DNA of 64,000 bases from assembly GCF_001263205.1 (NCBI RefSeq), contig NZ_CP012333.1:8289501-8353500 (forward strand). The letters are read 5' to 3'. The first letter of the stretch is position 1. Every line of letters begins with the position of its first letter. The notes under the pieces were generated by a model that saw only the letters and a list, made by a program, of their open reading frames with translations, made no database searches and was not told where the DNA came from. Origin of the DNA: Labilithrix luteola. GTDB taxonomy: Bacteria > Myxococcota_A > Polyangia > Polyangiales > Polyangiaceae. The translations under genes and the position numbers were made by a program. This document shows positions 36,108 to 45,130 of this stretch, piece after piece.

Positions 36108-36181
36108 TGCCGGAGGAGGGAGTCGAACCCCCGACCTAGCGCGTATGAAACGCCCGCTCTAACCAACTGAGCTACTCCGGC
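36108..36181 (-). tRNA. tRNA-Met (CAU)
   Basis: A 74-base cloverleaf: acceptor GCCGGAG/CTCCGGC with discriminator A, D-arm GCTC...GAGC, anticodon stem GGCGT/GCGCT with loop TTCATAC (anticodon CAT, A37) and T-arm GGGGG-TTCGACT-CCCTC. No CCA is encoded. A paired first base and the ordinary D-arm exclude an initiator. A lysidine-modified tRNA-Ile(CAU) is an alternative that sequence alone cannot rule out. Confidence 0.93.
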
Positions 36182-36275
36182 AGGGAGGGCGCGGAGTATA
36201 TGCATTTGCTTTCCAGTAGCAAGCACGTCGCACACGGGAACGCATCTTCGTGATTCGGCCCCGTGATGCTCGCGC

Positions 36276-39200
36276 TCAAGCGGCAACGCGGGCGGCGCGG
36301 CGACGGCGGCCGACGAGGAGTGCCGCGAGAGCAGCGGCGCTCGCGAGGCCCAGGTTCGAGCCTTCCGACGTGGACGATGCCGTTCGACAGCCGCAGCCGC
36401 CTCCAGCGTCGAGCTTGCCGGACGCGTCGCCATCGGCGGCGGCGCAGATCAGCGGAGTGCTGGCCTTGCCGCCGCCTTGGTCGAGCTTGTTGAGGTAGTT
36501 GCCGGTGTTGGCGTTGTCGTGGTGGAACGACTCCCACTCGATGGCGCCGTCGGACTTCCCCTTGGTATGCCAGGCGAAGAGGTAGCCTTCGCGCGTGCCG
36601 ACGACGACCTCGAGGGCCTTGTCCCCGTCAACGTCGCCGACGGCCGCTGTCGAGGCGACCCAACCGTTCGTGAACTTCGGGAAGCCCGGAGCCTCGTTGC
36701 CGCAACCATCAGCGGCGTGCACGAAGTAGCCGCCGGTTCCGGTGATGACCTCCGGGTAGCCGTCGCCGCTCACGTCTGCCACCGCGTGGTTCAGCAGGAA
36801 CGTGTAGTCCTCGACGACGATGGGCGCGCCGGGGAGCATCGCGCCCGTCTTGCCGCTCCAGATGGCAATGAGCTGCTGCGAGCGCTCGGCGCGCTGGCCG
36901 CCACCCGCGAGCGACCCGGCGAGCGTGAGCGAGCCTCCGGACACGATCAGATCCGGAACGCCGTCCTGATCCATGTCGCCGACCGACGGCTGGCTGAAGA
37001 GAGGGAGCATGACGTCGTTGGTGTCCGCCTTCGTCTGGGAGCCGAAGTTGCTCATGCTCTGGAAGCCGTAGGTTTCGGCGCCCGTTTCGTCCGTGCGCTT
37101 CGGCAAGCGGTTCGGCGGCTCCTCGAAGCCCGCTTGCGGACCCGGGTCGGCCTTGACCGCGATCGGCGGGGCACCGTTGCCCTGAATGACGATTTCGGCG
37201 ACGCCGTCACCATCGAGGTCGGCTGCCGCTTGCGATGCGACGATGCCCTCGGCGATGACCGGGTAGAGCTTGACGCTGGTCATCGCGATAGGCCAGTTCG
37301 GGAGGTAGGGGCCTCCGGGCGCGTTGTTTCCGCGTCCGTCGACGGCGAAGACGGGCCCTGCGCCGCCGCCGCCGCCGATCTGCTGGTTCGACCCGCTGAC
37401 GAGCTCGGGGATGCCGTCGCCGTTGAGATCGACGGCCGTGGGCGTCGCCATGATTCGGCTCGGGCGATCCGAGCGAGGCGACTTGAGGGCCACGGGGTAG
37501 CCCTCGAGCATCGAGCCGTCGGTCTTGTAGGCGTAGAGGTTTCCGTCGAACGCCGAGATGACGATCTCCGGCTTGCCGTCCTTGGTGAGGTCGACGAGGA
37601 CCGGCGCCGAGTACGTGCCACGAGCGAAGCCGTGGAACGTATCCATGCAGGATGCAGGCATCGGCTTCGAGGTGTCGAGCGGGCACGAAGGAACGAGCGG
37701 CAGCCGCTTGGGCCACCCCGGCAGGTCCTTTCCGGTCGCGTCGAGCACGTAGATGGAGCCTGGCCAGCTCGTCAGGACGATCTCCGGCTTCCCGTCACCG
37801 TTCAAATCGCCGATGGCGGCCGCCGCCATGACGGCCTCACGGGCGAGCATCGGATCGATGCCGCCCTGCGCACCGGCCTTGTAGGCGGGCGCGGCGAGGT
37901 AGCTCGGCACGGTGGGCTCGGTCGAGAGGTCGGGATTGATGCCATCGATGCGATGCGTGAGGTACGGGAAGCCGGCGACCTCGGTCGGCTTGCCGCTCTT
38001 CATCGAGAAGACGTGGAGGCGACCCGAGCTGTCCGGCACGACGATGTCGCGCTGGCCGTCGCCGTCGATGTCGGCGAGCTTGACGCTACCCTCGAGCGAC
38101 GCACCGAGGTTCATCGGGAAGCCGGGGAGCAGGTCCGCGTCGAGGCCGTTCTTCTCGTTGGTGATCGCGACGACGCGTCGAGCCTCACCGTGGACATCGC
38201 CGCCGTCGTAGTGCGCGACCGCATGCACGCGAATCGAGATCGACCGGTCGTTCTCGCCGTGGGGCGAGTCGGGATCTCGCGTGTGGGCGGTGTCGATCTG
38301 GCGGGGATCGAATTGCGCGAGCTGCGCGGCTCCTCCGCTGACGGTCGCGGCGGGAATGTTGGTGAGGGGGGCGACGAGGTCCTTGTAATCGGCTTCCTCG
38401 GGCTGCACGCCCGGCGCCCATTGCACTTTGAAGTCGTAGCTCTTGGCGCGTAGCGCCGACACGCGACCCATGACGGCGATGGGGCCGCTCGTGCGGTCGG
38501 CGTGGATCGGCTCGAACCACTCCGGCGAGACGACGTCGACTTCGGGCGGAATCATTCCGCTGTCGATCGCTTGCATCATTCGCGCGGCGTTCGCACGCCC
38601 GTAGCCGAAGCGCTGATCGAAGCCTGCGTGCGAGTAGTAGTACGCTGGCGAGGGCATGCGCGATTCGGCGACGTCGATGTCGTCCGCGTTCATCTTGAAG
38701 AGCTGGATGACCTCTTCCGCAGTCAGCGTGAGGCCCTTCTTTTCGGCCATCGAGTAGACGAGGCCGGCGATTCCGGACGCGCGGCCGGTCGCTTCGCTCG
38801 AGCAGCTCGTGCCGCTGATGCTCATCGAGAGATGACCGCCGTAGTTCGAGCACATGTCGTAGGCGACGTACGTGTTCGAGCTCTCGGGTTTCTGCTCGTT
38901 GTAGCGAACGGTGTGGACGGTGAGCGTGTGGTTCGCCGTCCCCGGCATGTTGTGGTGGCGCGAGTTCTCGTCGGCCATGCTCGCGACGACGATGACGTTC
39001 TTCGAGTACGCGTAGTCGATGGCCGCCTTCGAGAAGAGCGTCTGGTCGAGGGTACCGAGCGCCTCCTGAACGACCTTGGCCCCGTTGTCCGTCGCATAGA
39101 CGACGGCCTTCCCGAAGTCGTTCGCGTCACCGATGAAGCTGTCGCCCACGCGGAGCGGAATGAAGCGGCAGCCGGGGCACACGCCGGGGTCGCCATCACC

Positions 39201-39980
39201 GTTGTTCGCTTCGGCGGAGCTGTCTTCCGCTTCGCCCGTGCCGTGACCGAAGCGCGTGTCGTCGTAGGGATCGTTGTCGTTCTTGAAGAAGTCCCAGCCG
39301 GCGATGTCGTCGGTGTAGCCGTTCGCGTCGTCGTCGACGCCGTCGGAGAAGCCGGGGAAGGCGATGATGTCGCCCGGATCGAGGATGCAGTTGCGGTTGA
39401 TGTCACCCTTGATGCGGTCGGCGCCGGGCTTCTTGCGATCGCCATCGGTGAAGCAAGGTTCACCGGCAACCACACCGGCGAAGCGTGGGTCGTCGCGGTA
39501 GTCGGCGACGGTGAAGCTACCGTCCCCGTTGCAGTCGTAGCCTGCGAGCGCTCCGGTTCCGCCACACTCGGCGCCCGCCGCAGTTTGGGGGCGCTTGTCG
39601 CCTTTGAGCTCGGCGCTGTTGAGGGCCACCTTGTTGACCAGATCGGGGTTCTCCCACTGGATGCCGGAGTCGATCACGGCGATCTTCACGTTGTCGCTGC
39701 CGACCGTGTACGTCCACGCCTTGTCGACGCTCATGCCCGAGGCGCCGAGTTTCGTATCGGCATCGAGCAGCGGAACCTGCGTGGTGCGCTCGGGGAAATA
39801 CGAGATGTAGTTCCAGCGCGCGTTGAAGTCGTTCGGCCAGTTGGCCTTGTCATGCATGTCCGCGCCCGACGCCGGGGGCCACGCTGCGCGAGCGTCGTGA
39901 GGGCGGGTCGCGGAGAGCGCGACGAAGGCGCCGCCGGAGATGCAGAGGAGCGACAAGGTTCGAAGAAAGGACGTCCGCAT
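36276..39980 (-). CDS. Large subtilase with FG-GAP repeats and MYXO-CTERM tail
   Basis: A secreted S8-family serine protease of 1,234 residues. The start MRTSFLRTLSLLCISGGAF is a signal peptide; a GTG four codons earlier is possible. Catalytic residues: Asp104 in IAVIDSGIQW, His in RFGHGTGEAEDS, and Ser in SISGTSCSSEATGRASG. An inserted loop between Asp and His contains calcium-type motifs (NGDGSFTVADYRDD, NRNCILDPGD, DDDANGYTDD). The C-terminal half has many FG-GAP units (such as DIDGDGQRDIVVPDSSG, DLNGDGKPEIVLTSWPG, DMDQDGVPDLIVSGG). It ends with GGGCGCRTASS, a hydrophobic helix ASAAALAALLVG and RRRRAARVAA: a MYXO-CTERM-like sorting signal. It is likely surface-anchored and calcium dependent. 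Substrate unknown; the protease motifs appear intact. Confidence 0.92.
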   Translation of the reverse strand: MRTSFLRTLSLLCISGGAFVALSATRPHDARAAWPPASGADMHDKANWPNDFNARWNYISYFPERTTQVPLLDADTKLGASGMSVDKAWTYTVGSDNVKIAVIDSGIQWENPDLVNKVALNSAELKGDKRPQTAAGAECGGTGALAGYDCNGDGSFTVADYRDDPRFAGVVAGEPCFTDGDRKKPGADRIKGDINRNCILDPGDIIAFPGFSDGVDDDANGYTDDIAGWDFFKNDNDPYDDTRFGHGTGEAEDSSAEANNGDGDPGVCPGCRFIPLRVGDSFIGDANDFGKAVVYATDNGAKVVQEALGTLDQTLFSKAAIDYAYSKNVIVVASMADENSRHHNMPGTANHTLTVHTVRYNEQKPESSNTYVAYDMCSNYGGHLSMSISGTSCSSEATGRASGIAGLVYSMAEKKGLTLTAEEVIQLFKMNADDIDVAESRMPSPAYYYSHAGFDQRFGYGRANAARMMQAIDSGMIPPEVDVVSPEWFEPIHADRTSGPIAVMGRVSALRAKSYDFKVQWAPGVQPEEADYKDLVAPLTNIPAATVSGGAAQLAQFDPRQIDTAHTRDPDSPHGENDRSISIRVHAVAHYDGGDVHGEARRVVAITNEKNGLDADLLPGFPMNLGASLEGSVKLADIDGDGQRDIVVPDSSGRLHVFSMKSGKPTEVAGFPYLTHRIDGINPDLSTEPTVPSYLAAPAYKAGAQGGIDPMLAREAVMAAAAIGDLNGDGKPEIVLTSWPGSIYVLDATGKDLPGWPKRLPLVPSCPLDTSKPMPASCMDTFHGFARGTYSAPVLVDLTKDGKPEIVISAFDGNLYAYKTDGSMLEGYPVALKSPRSDRPSRIMATPTAVDLNGDGIPELVSGSNQQIGGGGGAGPVFAVDGRGNNAPGGPYLPNWPIAMTSVKLYPVIAEGIVASQAAADLDGDGVAEIVIQGNGAPPIAVKADPGPQAGFEEPPNRLPKRTDETGAETYGFQSMSNFGSQTKADTNDVMLPLFSQPSVGDMDQDGVPDLIVSGGSLTLAGSLAGGGQRAERSQQLIAIWSGKTGAMLPGAPIVVEDYTFLLNHAVADVSGDGYPEVITGTGGYFVHAADGCGNEAPGFPKFTNGWVASTAAVGDVDGDKALEVVVGTREGYLFAWHTKGKSDGAIEWESFHHDNANTGNYLNKLDQGGGKASTPLICAAADGDASGKLDAGGGCGCRTASSTSEGSNLGLASAAALAALLVGRRRRAARVAA

Positions 39981-40188
39981 GACGGCGCGCACCGTATCGC
40001 GAAAAAGGCGCAGTTTGCGCCTGTTGAGCTTGGAGACGTCGATGAGGCTTCAGCCGGGAAACGCCTGCAAAACCGACGCACCGGCGCGAGCTGTTCCGCG
40101 CTGTCCGACGACGCGACGCACAAACGGCAACGCCGCGAAGGGACTCTGGTTCCCTGTCGCGGCGCTGGGGAGTCTTCGACGTAAAAGG

Positions 40189-40812
40189 TCAGTACTCGCC
40201 GAACAGATCCTGAATGCGCGATTCGAGGGCCGTTGCGATCTTGTACAGCGACGAGATCGACGCGCTCGATTCCGCACGTTCGATCTGCGAGAGCAGCGAC
40301 ACGCTCAGGTTGGTGCGGCGGGACATCTGCTTGAGCGTCAGATCCTTCTCCTTTCGGAGGTTGCGGATCGTGTCGCCGATGACCTTGTGGAGCTTCTCCT
40401 CCGGCGTGCGCGCGAGGCCCTTCTTGCGCATGACGCGGTCGAGGACGTCGCGGAACTCGTCCACGTCGAAGGGCTTCTTGATGTAGTCGACCGCATCGAG
40501 CTTCATCGACGCGACGGCCGTTTCGAGGTTCGGGTAGCCGGTGAAGATGACGACAGCCACGTCGCTGTCGATCTTGCGGACCTTCTTCAGCGCCTCGATG
40601 CCGTCGAGCTTCGGCATCATCAGGTCGAGGATGATGAGGTGATAGCCACCATTTTTGACCTCGTCCTCGATGGTGGTCGCGTCGCTCAGCGTCTTCACGC
40701 TGTAGCCGTCGCGCTCGAGCAGGGTCTGCATCAGGTCGCAGATCGCGCGATCGTCGTCGACGATCAGGATCTTGACGGACGGCAGTTGGAGCTCGGTCGG
40801 TTGTGCGGTCAT
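40189..40812 (-). CDS. Response regulator with an XRE-type DNA-binding domain
   Basis: A 207-residue fusion. Residues 14-125 are a receiver domain: acidic pair DDD (19-21), phospho-acceptor Asp63 in LIILDLMMP, Thr in IFTGYP and Lys in IKKPFD. Residues about 140-200 form an XRE/Cro-type HTH (IGDTIRNLRKEKDLTLKQMS, RRTNLSVSLLSQIERAE, SSASISSLYKIATAL). Receiver-XRE fusions are less common than receiver-winged-helix ones. ATG chosen with GGAG upstream. There is no sensor kinase next to it, so it is an orphan. It may control genes in the vicinity or be partnered by a kinase elsewhere. The region 40813-41159 should contain its promoter. Confidence 0.93.
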   Translation of the reverse strand: MTAQPTELQLPSVKILIVDDDRAICDLMQTLLERDGYSVKTLSDATTIEDEVKNGGYHLIILDLMMPKLDGIEALKKVRKIDSDVAVVIFTGYPNLETAVASMKLDAVDYIKKPFDVDEFRDVLDRVMRKKGLARTPEEKLHKVIGDTIRNLRKEKDLTLKQMSRRTNLSVSLLSQIERAESSASISSLYKIATALESRIQDLFGEY

Positions 40813-41159
40813 CGGCAGGTCTCCGTGGGGGGTGGCTCGCAAGGGCGCTTTTTCCGATTCCGCCAGGCAGGAATTTCCGGCCCGTGTGTTTTGTGATCGG
40901 GTCGACTTGCCCCGATTTTTTGTGCTTGCGCGTCGGACTCGAGCTGGGCGCCCTGGCCGCAGTTACAGTGTAGCTTGACAGAGATCCGCTGAGAGTGAAG
41001 GCCGAAATCCCAAAAAAGCGAAAAGTCCCGCTTGGTTGGATGATTCCGTCGAGATTGTAGTTACGCTTCACGTCGAAACTCGTTGACGAGAGGGCACTGC
41101 TCGAAGCATAAAGCCGCCCGTCGCCGCACTTCACCGAAACGGAGAAGCTCAGCGGTTTC
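40813..41159. other. Intergenic region, nothing identified
   Basis: About 350 bases between the divergent receiver-XRE gene and tRNA-Pro. A TTGACA hexamer at 40975 lacks a matching -10 element. No other signal was found. Confidence 0.5.
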
Positions 41160-41233
41160 CGGGGCGTAGCGCAGCCTGGTAGCGCACCTGGTTCGGGACC
41201 AGGGGGTCGGAGGTTCAAATCCTCTCGCCCCGA
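41160..41233 (+). tRNA. tRNA-Pro (CGG)
   Basis: A 74-base cloverleaf: acceptor CGGGGCG/CGCCCCG with discriminator A, D-arm GCGC...GCGC, anticodon stem CCTGG/CCAGG with loop TTCGGGA (anticodon CGG) and T-arm GGAGG-TTCAAAT-CCTCT. CCA is not encoded. It reads codon CCG, fitting for a GC-rich genome. Confidence 0.96.
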
Positions 41234-41249
41234 CGGAAAAGACAAGAAG

Positions 41250-41291
41250 AAGGCTCGGCTCACCGGAAGGTGGCCGGGCCTTCGGCGTTTT
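41250..41291 (+). terminator. Terminator 1 after tRNA-Pro
   Basis: AAGGCTCGGCTCACC pairs with GGTGGCCGGGCCTT across GGAA, followed by CGGCGTTTT. It ends the tRNA transcript and is duplicated 100 bases on. Confidence 0.8.
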
Positions 41292-41349
41292 GGGCGAAGT
41301 TCGCTCGCGGAGGTAGCCGGCGTTGGCGAGTCCAGCGGCGGGGAATGAG

Positions 41350-41391
41350 AAGGCTCGGCTCACCGGAAGGTGGTCGGGCCTTCCGTGTTTG
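41350..41391 (+). terminator. Terminator 2 after tRNA-Pro (near-copy of terminator 1)
   Basis: Same hairpin as at 41250 with one stem change (GGTGGTCGGGCCTT) and CCGTGTTT after it. A second backup terminator created by a direct duplication of about 100 bases. Confidence 0.75.
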
Positions 41392-41508
41392 GGGCGGGGC
41401 GGTGGATCTGCCGTTGTCCGTTTTGGAGGGGCGAGGGCGCGGGGGGCGGGAAAAGGCCGCGAAAATGAGAGCTCGAGCGTAGTCTCACACTTGCACACAC
41501 GCGTGGGA

Positions 41509-42942
41509 ATGCGGGGATCACGTCGATGGCTGGGGCGGCTCGGGGGAGCCACGTTGGTCGCTGTCGGCGTGCTGGGGGCGCGGGACGCGACGGCGGCATG
41601 CGAAGCCAACTCGCTCACGTGCGCCGTCGTGCCCGCCGAGCTGCACGCCAAGATCAAAGACAAGCTGCCCACGGAGCTCGATTCGGGGTGGGTCGAGAAG
41701 GGATCGATCAAGGTTCGGACTCGCTTCTCGGTGGATCCCGTGGGAGGCGAACCGCTCGTCTCGGTCGACATGCCGCGTGGCGCGCTGCTCGAGGTGAGCT
41801 GGCCCGAGAAGGGGGTGCTCACCGTCAAGCCCGTCACGAGCGGCGAGGCCTCGGGGACGATGAACGTGCACTACACGCTCAAGCCCCACCTGGAGGCGAG
41901 CATCTACGGCATCGGCAATGACCACGACGCCAACAGCTTGCTCAACATGGTCTCGGGCGCGTCGTTCAACGACGACTCGCGGGGCTCGGCGCCGATTCTT
42001 CCCTGGGGATTCCGAGCGGCGTCCGTCCAGACCACCGCGCCCGATCTCGATCAGTCCACGATTTTCGGCGTGTCGTTCTACACGCTCGGCGTCGACTACG
42101 GCACCGCCGAGGGCATGCTCTACGTCCAGGCGTCGACGCGGCCGACATTCAGCTTCGTGACCAAAGAAGTACGCCTGGACTCGGAGACGGTCACCACCGA
42201 CGGAGGCGCCGCGAAGATCACCGTCGCCGACCTCGATGGGGTCGACGTCGTCGGACACGTCACGGGTGAGCTCGGTTACTCGGGCACGCTCAAGATGCGC
42301 CCCGTCGTGACCGTCGACTCCGTCTACGGCGTCCCCACCTACGGCCTCGGCGATTTCGGCTTCACCGCCGTCAGCAAGGACTACGTCGGCGAGCCGCAGA
42401 AGGTCGCCTTCGACGCCGCGGTCTTCCACATCCCGCTCGCGAACGTGAAGGTCCCCTCGAAGGGCGTCGACTTCGGCACCGTCAAAGCCGGCAAGCAGGC
42501 CGAAAAGTCGATCAAGATCACCAACACCGGCGAGCTCGGCGCCATCCTCACCTTCACGAGCTCCGACCCGCAGTTCAGCGTTCCGAAGGACTCGGTGCAG
42601 GTCGGTTCCAAGGGCGACTACGACCTCGCCGTGAAGCTCAAGCCCGCGAACGACGGCTCCGCCTCGGCCACCATCACCGTCAAATCGAACGACCCCGACT
42701 CGCCCGAGCAAACCTTCCGCGTCGGGGCCAACGGGGCCTCCCTCGACTCGGACGACGACTCCGATTCGCCAGGCCACCGCGGCAACGGCGTCGACCGCCT
42801 CGGTGACCTGCCCATGCCGAGCTCCGGCTGCTCGGTCGCGAGCACACACCGCGCGAGCGGCTTCGGGTGGGCTGGCCTCGGCGCGGGCCTCGGCCTTGCG
42901 GCCCTCGTTGCCCGCCGCTCACGTCACTCGTCGCGCCCCTGA
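41509..42942 (+). CDS. Secreted Ig-like/choice-of-anchor-D protein with MYXO-CTERM tail
   Basis: A 477-residue exported protein. The start at MRGSRRWLGRLGGATLVAVG gives a normal signal peptide ending near ATAACE; the 62 codons upstream in this frame overlap terminators and are rejected. The central part is beta-rich without a name I recognise. Near residues 330-430 lies an Ig-like repeat, SKGVDFGTVKAGKQAEKSIK then ITNTGELGAILTFTSSDP, of the ASH/SPD-2/choice-of-anchor-D class. After an acidic linker, SSGCSVASTHRASGFGW leads to a hydrophobic helix and RRSRHSSRP, a MYXO-CTERM sorting signal. It is therefore surface-exposed. An adhesion or matrix role is possible but unproven. Confidence 0.85.
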   Translation: MRGSRRWLGRLGGATLVAVGVLGARDATAACEANSLTCAVVPAELHAKIKDKLPTELDSGWVEKGSIKVRTRFSVDPVGGEPLVSVDMPRGALLEVSWPEKGVLTVKPVTSGEASGTMNVHYTLKPHLEASIYGIGNDHDANSLLNMVSGASFNDDSRGSAPILPWGFRAASVQTTAPDLDQSTIFGVSFYTLGVDYGTAEGMLYVQASTRPTFSFVTKEVRLDSETVTTDGGAAKITVADLDGVDVVGHVTGELGYSGTLKMRPVVTVDSVYGVPTYGLGDFGFTAVSKDYVGEPQKVAFDAAVFHIPLANVKVPSKGVDFGTVKAGKQAEKSIKITNTGELGAILTFTSSDPQFSVPKDSVQVGSKGDYDLAVKLKPANDGSASATITVKSNDPDSPEQTFRVGANGASLDSDDDSDSPGHRGNGVDRLGDLPMPSSGCSVASTHRASGFGWAGLGAGLGLAALVARRSRHSSRP

Positions 42943-43037
42943 TTCGAGCGGCGCCGCGTGTCGAGCGCGGCGCGAGCCATGGCGCCGCCCGCGCATGGTC
43001 TCGGTTTTGCGTCACCGTGCGCCGCGGAGGACGCGCC

Positions 43038-44153
43038 ATGGGCAGCATCGCCATCGACACCAAGAGAATCCGTTATGCGGTGGTTGGAGTCGGCAACATC
43101 GCGCAGGTCGCCGTCCTGCCCTCGTTCGACCATGCCCGCGAGAATTCCGAGCTCGCCGCGCTGATCTCGTCCGATGACGTCAAGCTTGCCGAGCTCGGCA
43201 AGCGATACGGAATCCAGCACCGCGGCTCCTACGACCAGTTCGAAAATGTCCTGACCGCGAGCAAGGCCGAGGCGATCTACCTCGCCGTCCCGAACACGCG
43301 TCACCGCGAGCTCACCGAACGCGCGGCGGCGGTCGGCGTGCACGTCCTCTGCGAAAAGCCCATGGCCATGACGGTCGAGGACTGTGAGGCGATGATCGGC
43401 GCCTGCGCCAAGGCCAAGGTTCAGCTCATGATCGCCTATCGTCTCCATTTCGAAGAGGCGAGCCTGCGGGCGCTCGAAATCGCGCGCTCCGGTCTCATCG
43501 GCGAGCCGCGCTTCTTCAGCGCCGCGTTCGGCCAGCAAGTCCGCGAGGGCGACATCCGCACGAAAGCCGAGCTCGGCGGCGGCGCGCTGTTCGACATGGG
43601 CATCTACTGCCTGAACGCGGCGCGTCACGTCTTCGGCGCCGAGCCCATCGAGGTCTTCGGCTTCCAATCGGGAGGCGACGACCGCTTCCGCGGTGTCGAC
43701 GCGACGACGACCGCCGTGCTCCGTTTCCCTGGCGACCGCTTCGCCCAAATTAGTGCGAGCCAGGGCTCGGCCGACGTCGATACCTATCGCATCGTCGGCG
43801 ACAAGGGGGACCTGCGGGGTGAGCCGGCCTTCACCTACCAGGGGGACCTCAAGCACTACCTGACCGTGAACGGGAAGGGGCGTGAGACCATCTTCACGGC
43901 GCGTGACCAGTTCGCCCCCGAGCTCATCACCTTCTCGCGATGCATTCTCGGCAGGGCGGAGCCCGAATCGTCAGGCGAAGAGGGGCTCGCCGACGTCCGG
44001 GTCCTCGTCGCCATCGCCGAGTCCGCCCGGCGCGGTCAGCCCGTGAAGCTCCCGCCGTTCCAGCGCTCGAGGCGCCCCAACATGGCCCAGGAAATTCGCG
44101 TGCCGTCGGTGGGTAAGCAGGCGACCGTTCATGTGCCGCCTCCGAACCGCTGA
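43038..44153 (+). CDS. Gfo/Idh/MocA family NAD(P)-dependent oxidoreductase
   Basis: A 371-residue oxidoreductase. The Rossmann start is IRYAVVGVGNIAQVAVLPSF with the nucleotide-binding GVGNIA (17-22), and the catalytic EKP motif is LCEKPMA (Lys107). The C-terminal dehydrogenase domain follows (LGGGALFDMGIYCLNAARHV, DATTTAVLRFPGDRFAQIS). Members act on sugars, inositols or related alcohols; the exact substrate is not readable. The start ATG has GGAGG upstream, 8 bases away. It is followed, after 100 bases, by the SPFH gene. No neighbouring sugar-pathway genes help with the substrate. Confidence 0.92.
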   Translation: MGSIAIDTKRIRYAVVGVGNIAQVAVLPSFDHARENSELAALISSDDVKLAELGKRYGIQHRGSYDQFENVLTASKAEAIYLAVPNTRHRELTERAAAVGVHVLCEKPMAMTVEDCEAMIGACAKAKVQLMIAYRLHFEEASLRALEIARSGLIGEPRFFSAAFGQQVREGDIRTKAELGGGALFDMGIYCLNAARHVFGAEPIEVFGFQSGGDDRFRGVDATTTAVLRFPGDRFAQISASQGSADVDTYRIVGDKGDLRGEPAFTYQGDLKHYLTVNGKGRETIFTARDQFAPELITFSRCILGRAEPESSGEEGLADVRVLVAIAESARRGQPVKLPPFQRSRRPNMAQEIRVPSVGKQATVHVPPPNR

Positions 44154-44257
44154 TCGGCCGGCTCATTGCCCCAGGTTGTCGGCTCGCCTCGGCAGCCCCA
44201 TCGTCAACGACGAGGAGCATCCACGTCTCGGTCGACCGGACGTAGGATGGGAGCCAC

Positions 44258-45121
44258 ATGGACCCGCTCTCCACCGTCGTTCTGGCCGCCTTTGCCATGA
44301 TCTCCGGCGTCATCGCCCTCCGCTCGCTGCGACAAGTAAACCAGTGGGAGGCGGCGCTGAAGTTCACGCTCGGTAAGTTCTCCGGCCGGGCCGCGCCGGG
44401 CGTGAATTTCGTCCTGCCCGGAGTCCAACGTCTCGTCCGCATCGATACGCGTGTGCGAAATCGTGACCTCCCCCAGCAGGCGGTCATCACCGCGGACAAC
44501 GTGACGGCTTGGATCGACGCCGTCATCTACTTCAAGGTCGTCGATCCCGAAAAGGCGATGCTCAACGTCGAGAACTACGAGTACGCCGTCAAAGACCGCG
44601 CGAAGGTCGTTCTCCGTGACGTGGTCGGCGAGACCAAGCTCGACGAGCTTCTCGCGCATCGCGAAGAAGTCGCCGCCAAGATCCGCGCGGCCGTCGAGCA
44701 GTTCGTCGCGCAGTGGGGCCTGCACGTCGAGCTCATTGCGCTGCAAGACATCCAGCTCCCGCAGCAGATGCAGGAGGTCATCGCGCGCAAAGCCATCGCC
44801 GAACGCGATCGGCAGTACGTCGTCATCAAGAGCCAGGCCGACCTCGAAAGCGCGAAGAACTTCGCCGAAGCCGCGCGCATCCTCCACGCCTCGCCCGGAG
44901 GCATGGAGCTTCGTCGCCTCGAGGCGCTGCAGAATCTCTCGGGCGGCACCAGCAAGGTCATCTTCGATCTCGCCAAGCCGTTCGGTGAATCGCAGTCCGC
45001 CGCCATCGCCGCCGCGATGGGCGCGAACGTGCGCGTGGCACCGTCCAAGGAGGAGGAAGAGGCCGAACCGCTCTCCGAGCCGGCACCCGCGTTTCGAGCT
45101 CCGAAGCGCCAGCGCCCCTGA
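44258..45121 (+). CDS. SPFH/stomatin-like membrane protein (QmcA/HflK-like)
   Basis: A 287-residue SPFH-domain protein with an N-terminal membrane helix (TVVLAAFAMISGVIAL, about 6-21) and the band-7 domain (QVNQWEAALKFTLGKFSGRA, APGVNFVLPGVQRLVRIDTR, NVTAWIDAVIYFKVVDPEKA, YAVKDRAKVVLRDVVGET). A coiled-coil region follows (LPQQMQEVIARKAIAERDRQ), then an acidic/proline C-terminus. The family scaffolds membrane microdomains and regulates proteases such as FtsH. A companion NfeD-type membrane protein, common next to stomatins, is missing. The next gene starts 9 bases after the stop, so it may be cotranscribed. Confidence 0.92.
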   Translation: MDPLSTVVLAAFAMISGVIALRSLRQVNQWEAALKFTLGKFSGRAAPGVNFVLPGVQRLVRIDTRVRNRDLPQQAVITADNVTAWIDAVIYFKVVDPEKAMLNVENYEYAVKDRAKVVLRDVVGETKLDELLAHREEVAAKIRAAVEQFVAQWGLHVELIALQDIQLPQQMQEVIARKAIAERDRQYVVIKSQADLESAKNFAEAARILHASPGGMELRRLEALQNLSGGTSKVIFDLAKPFGESQSAAIAAAMGANVRVAPSKEEEEAEPLSEPAPAFRAPKRQRP

Positions 45122-45130
45122 TCCCCTCCG

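Noticed and set aside
36108..36181. Initiator tRNA-Met
   Set aside because: The first acceptor pair is a normal G-C and the D-arm is ordinary, which fits an elongator or Ile2 tRNA instead.
40975..41003. TTGACA as a -35 element of tRNA-Pro
   Set aside because: No acceptable -10 hexamer lies at the right spacing.
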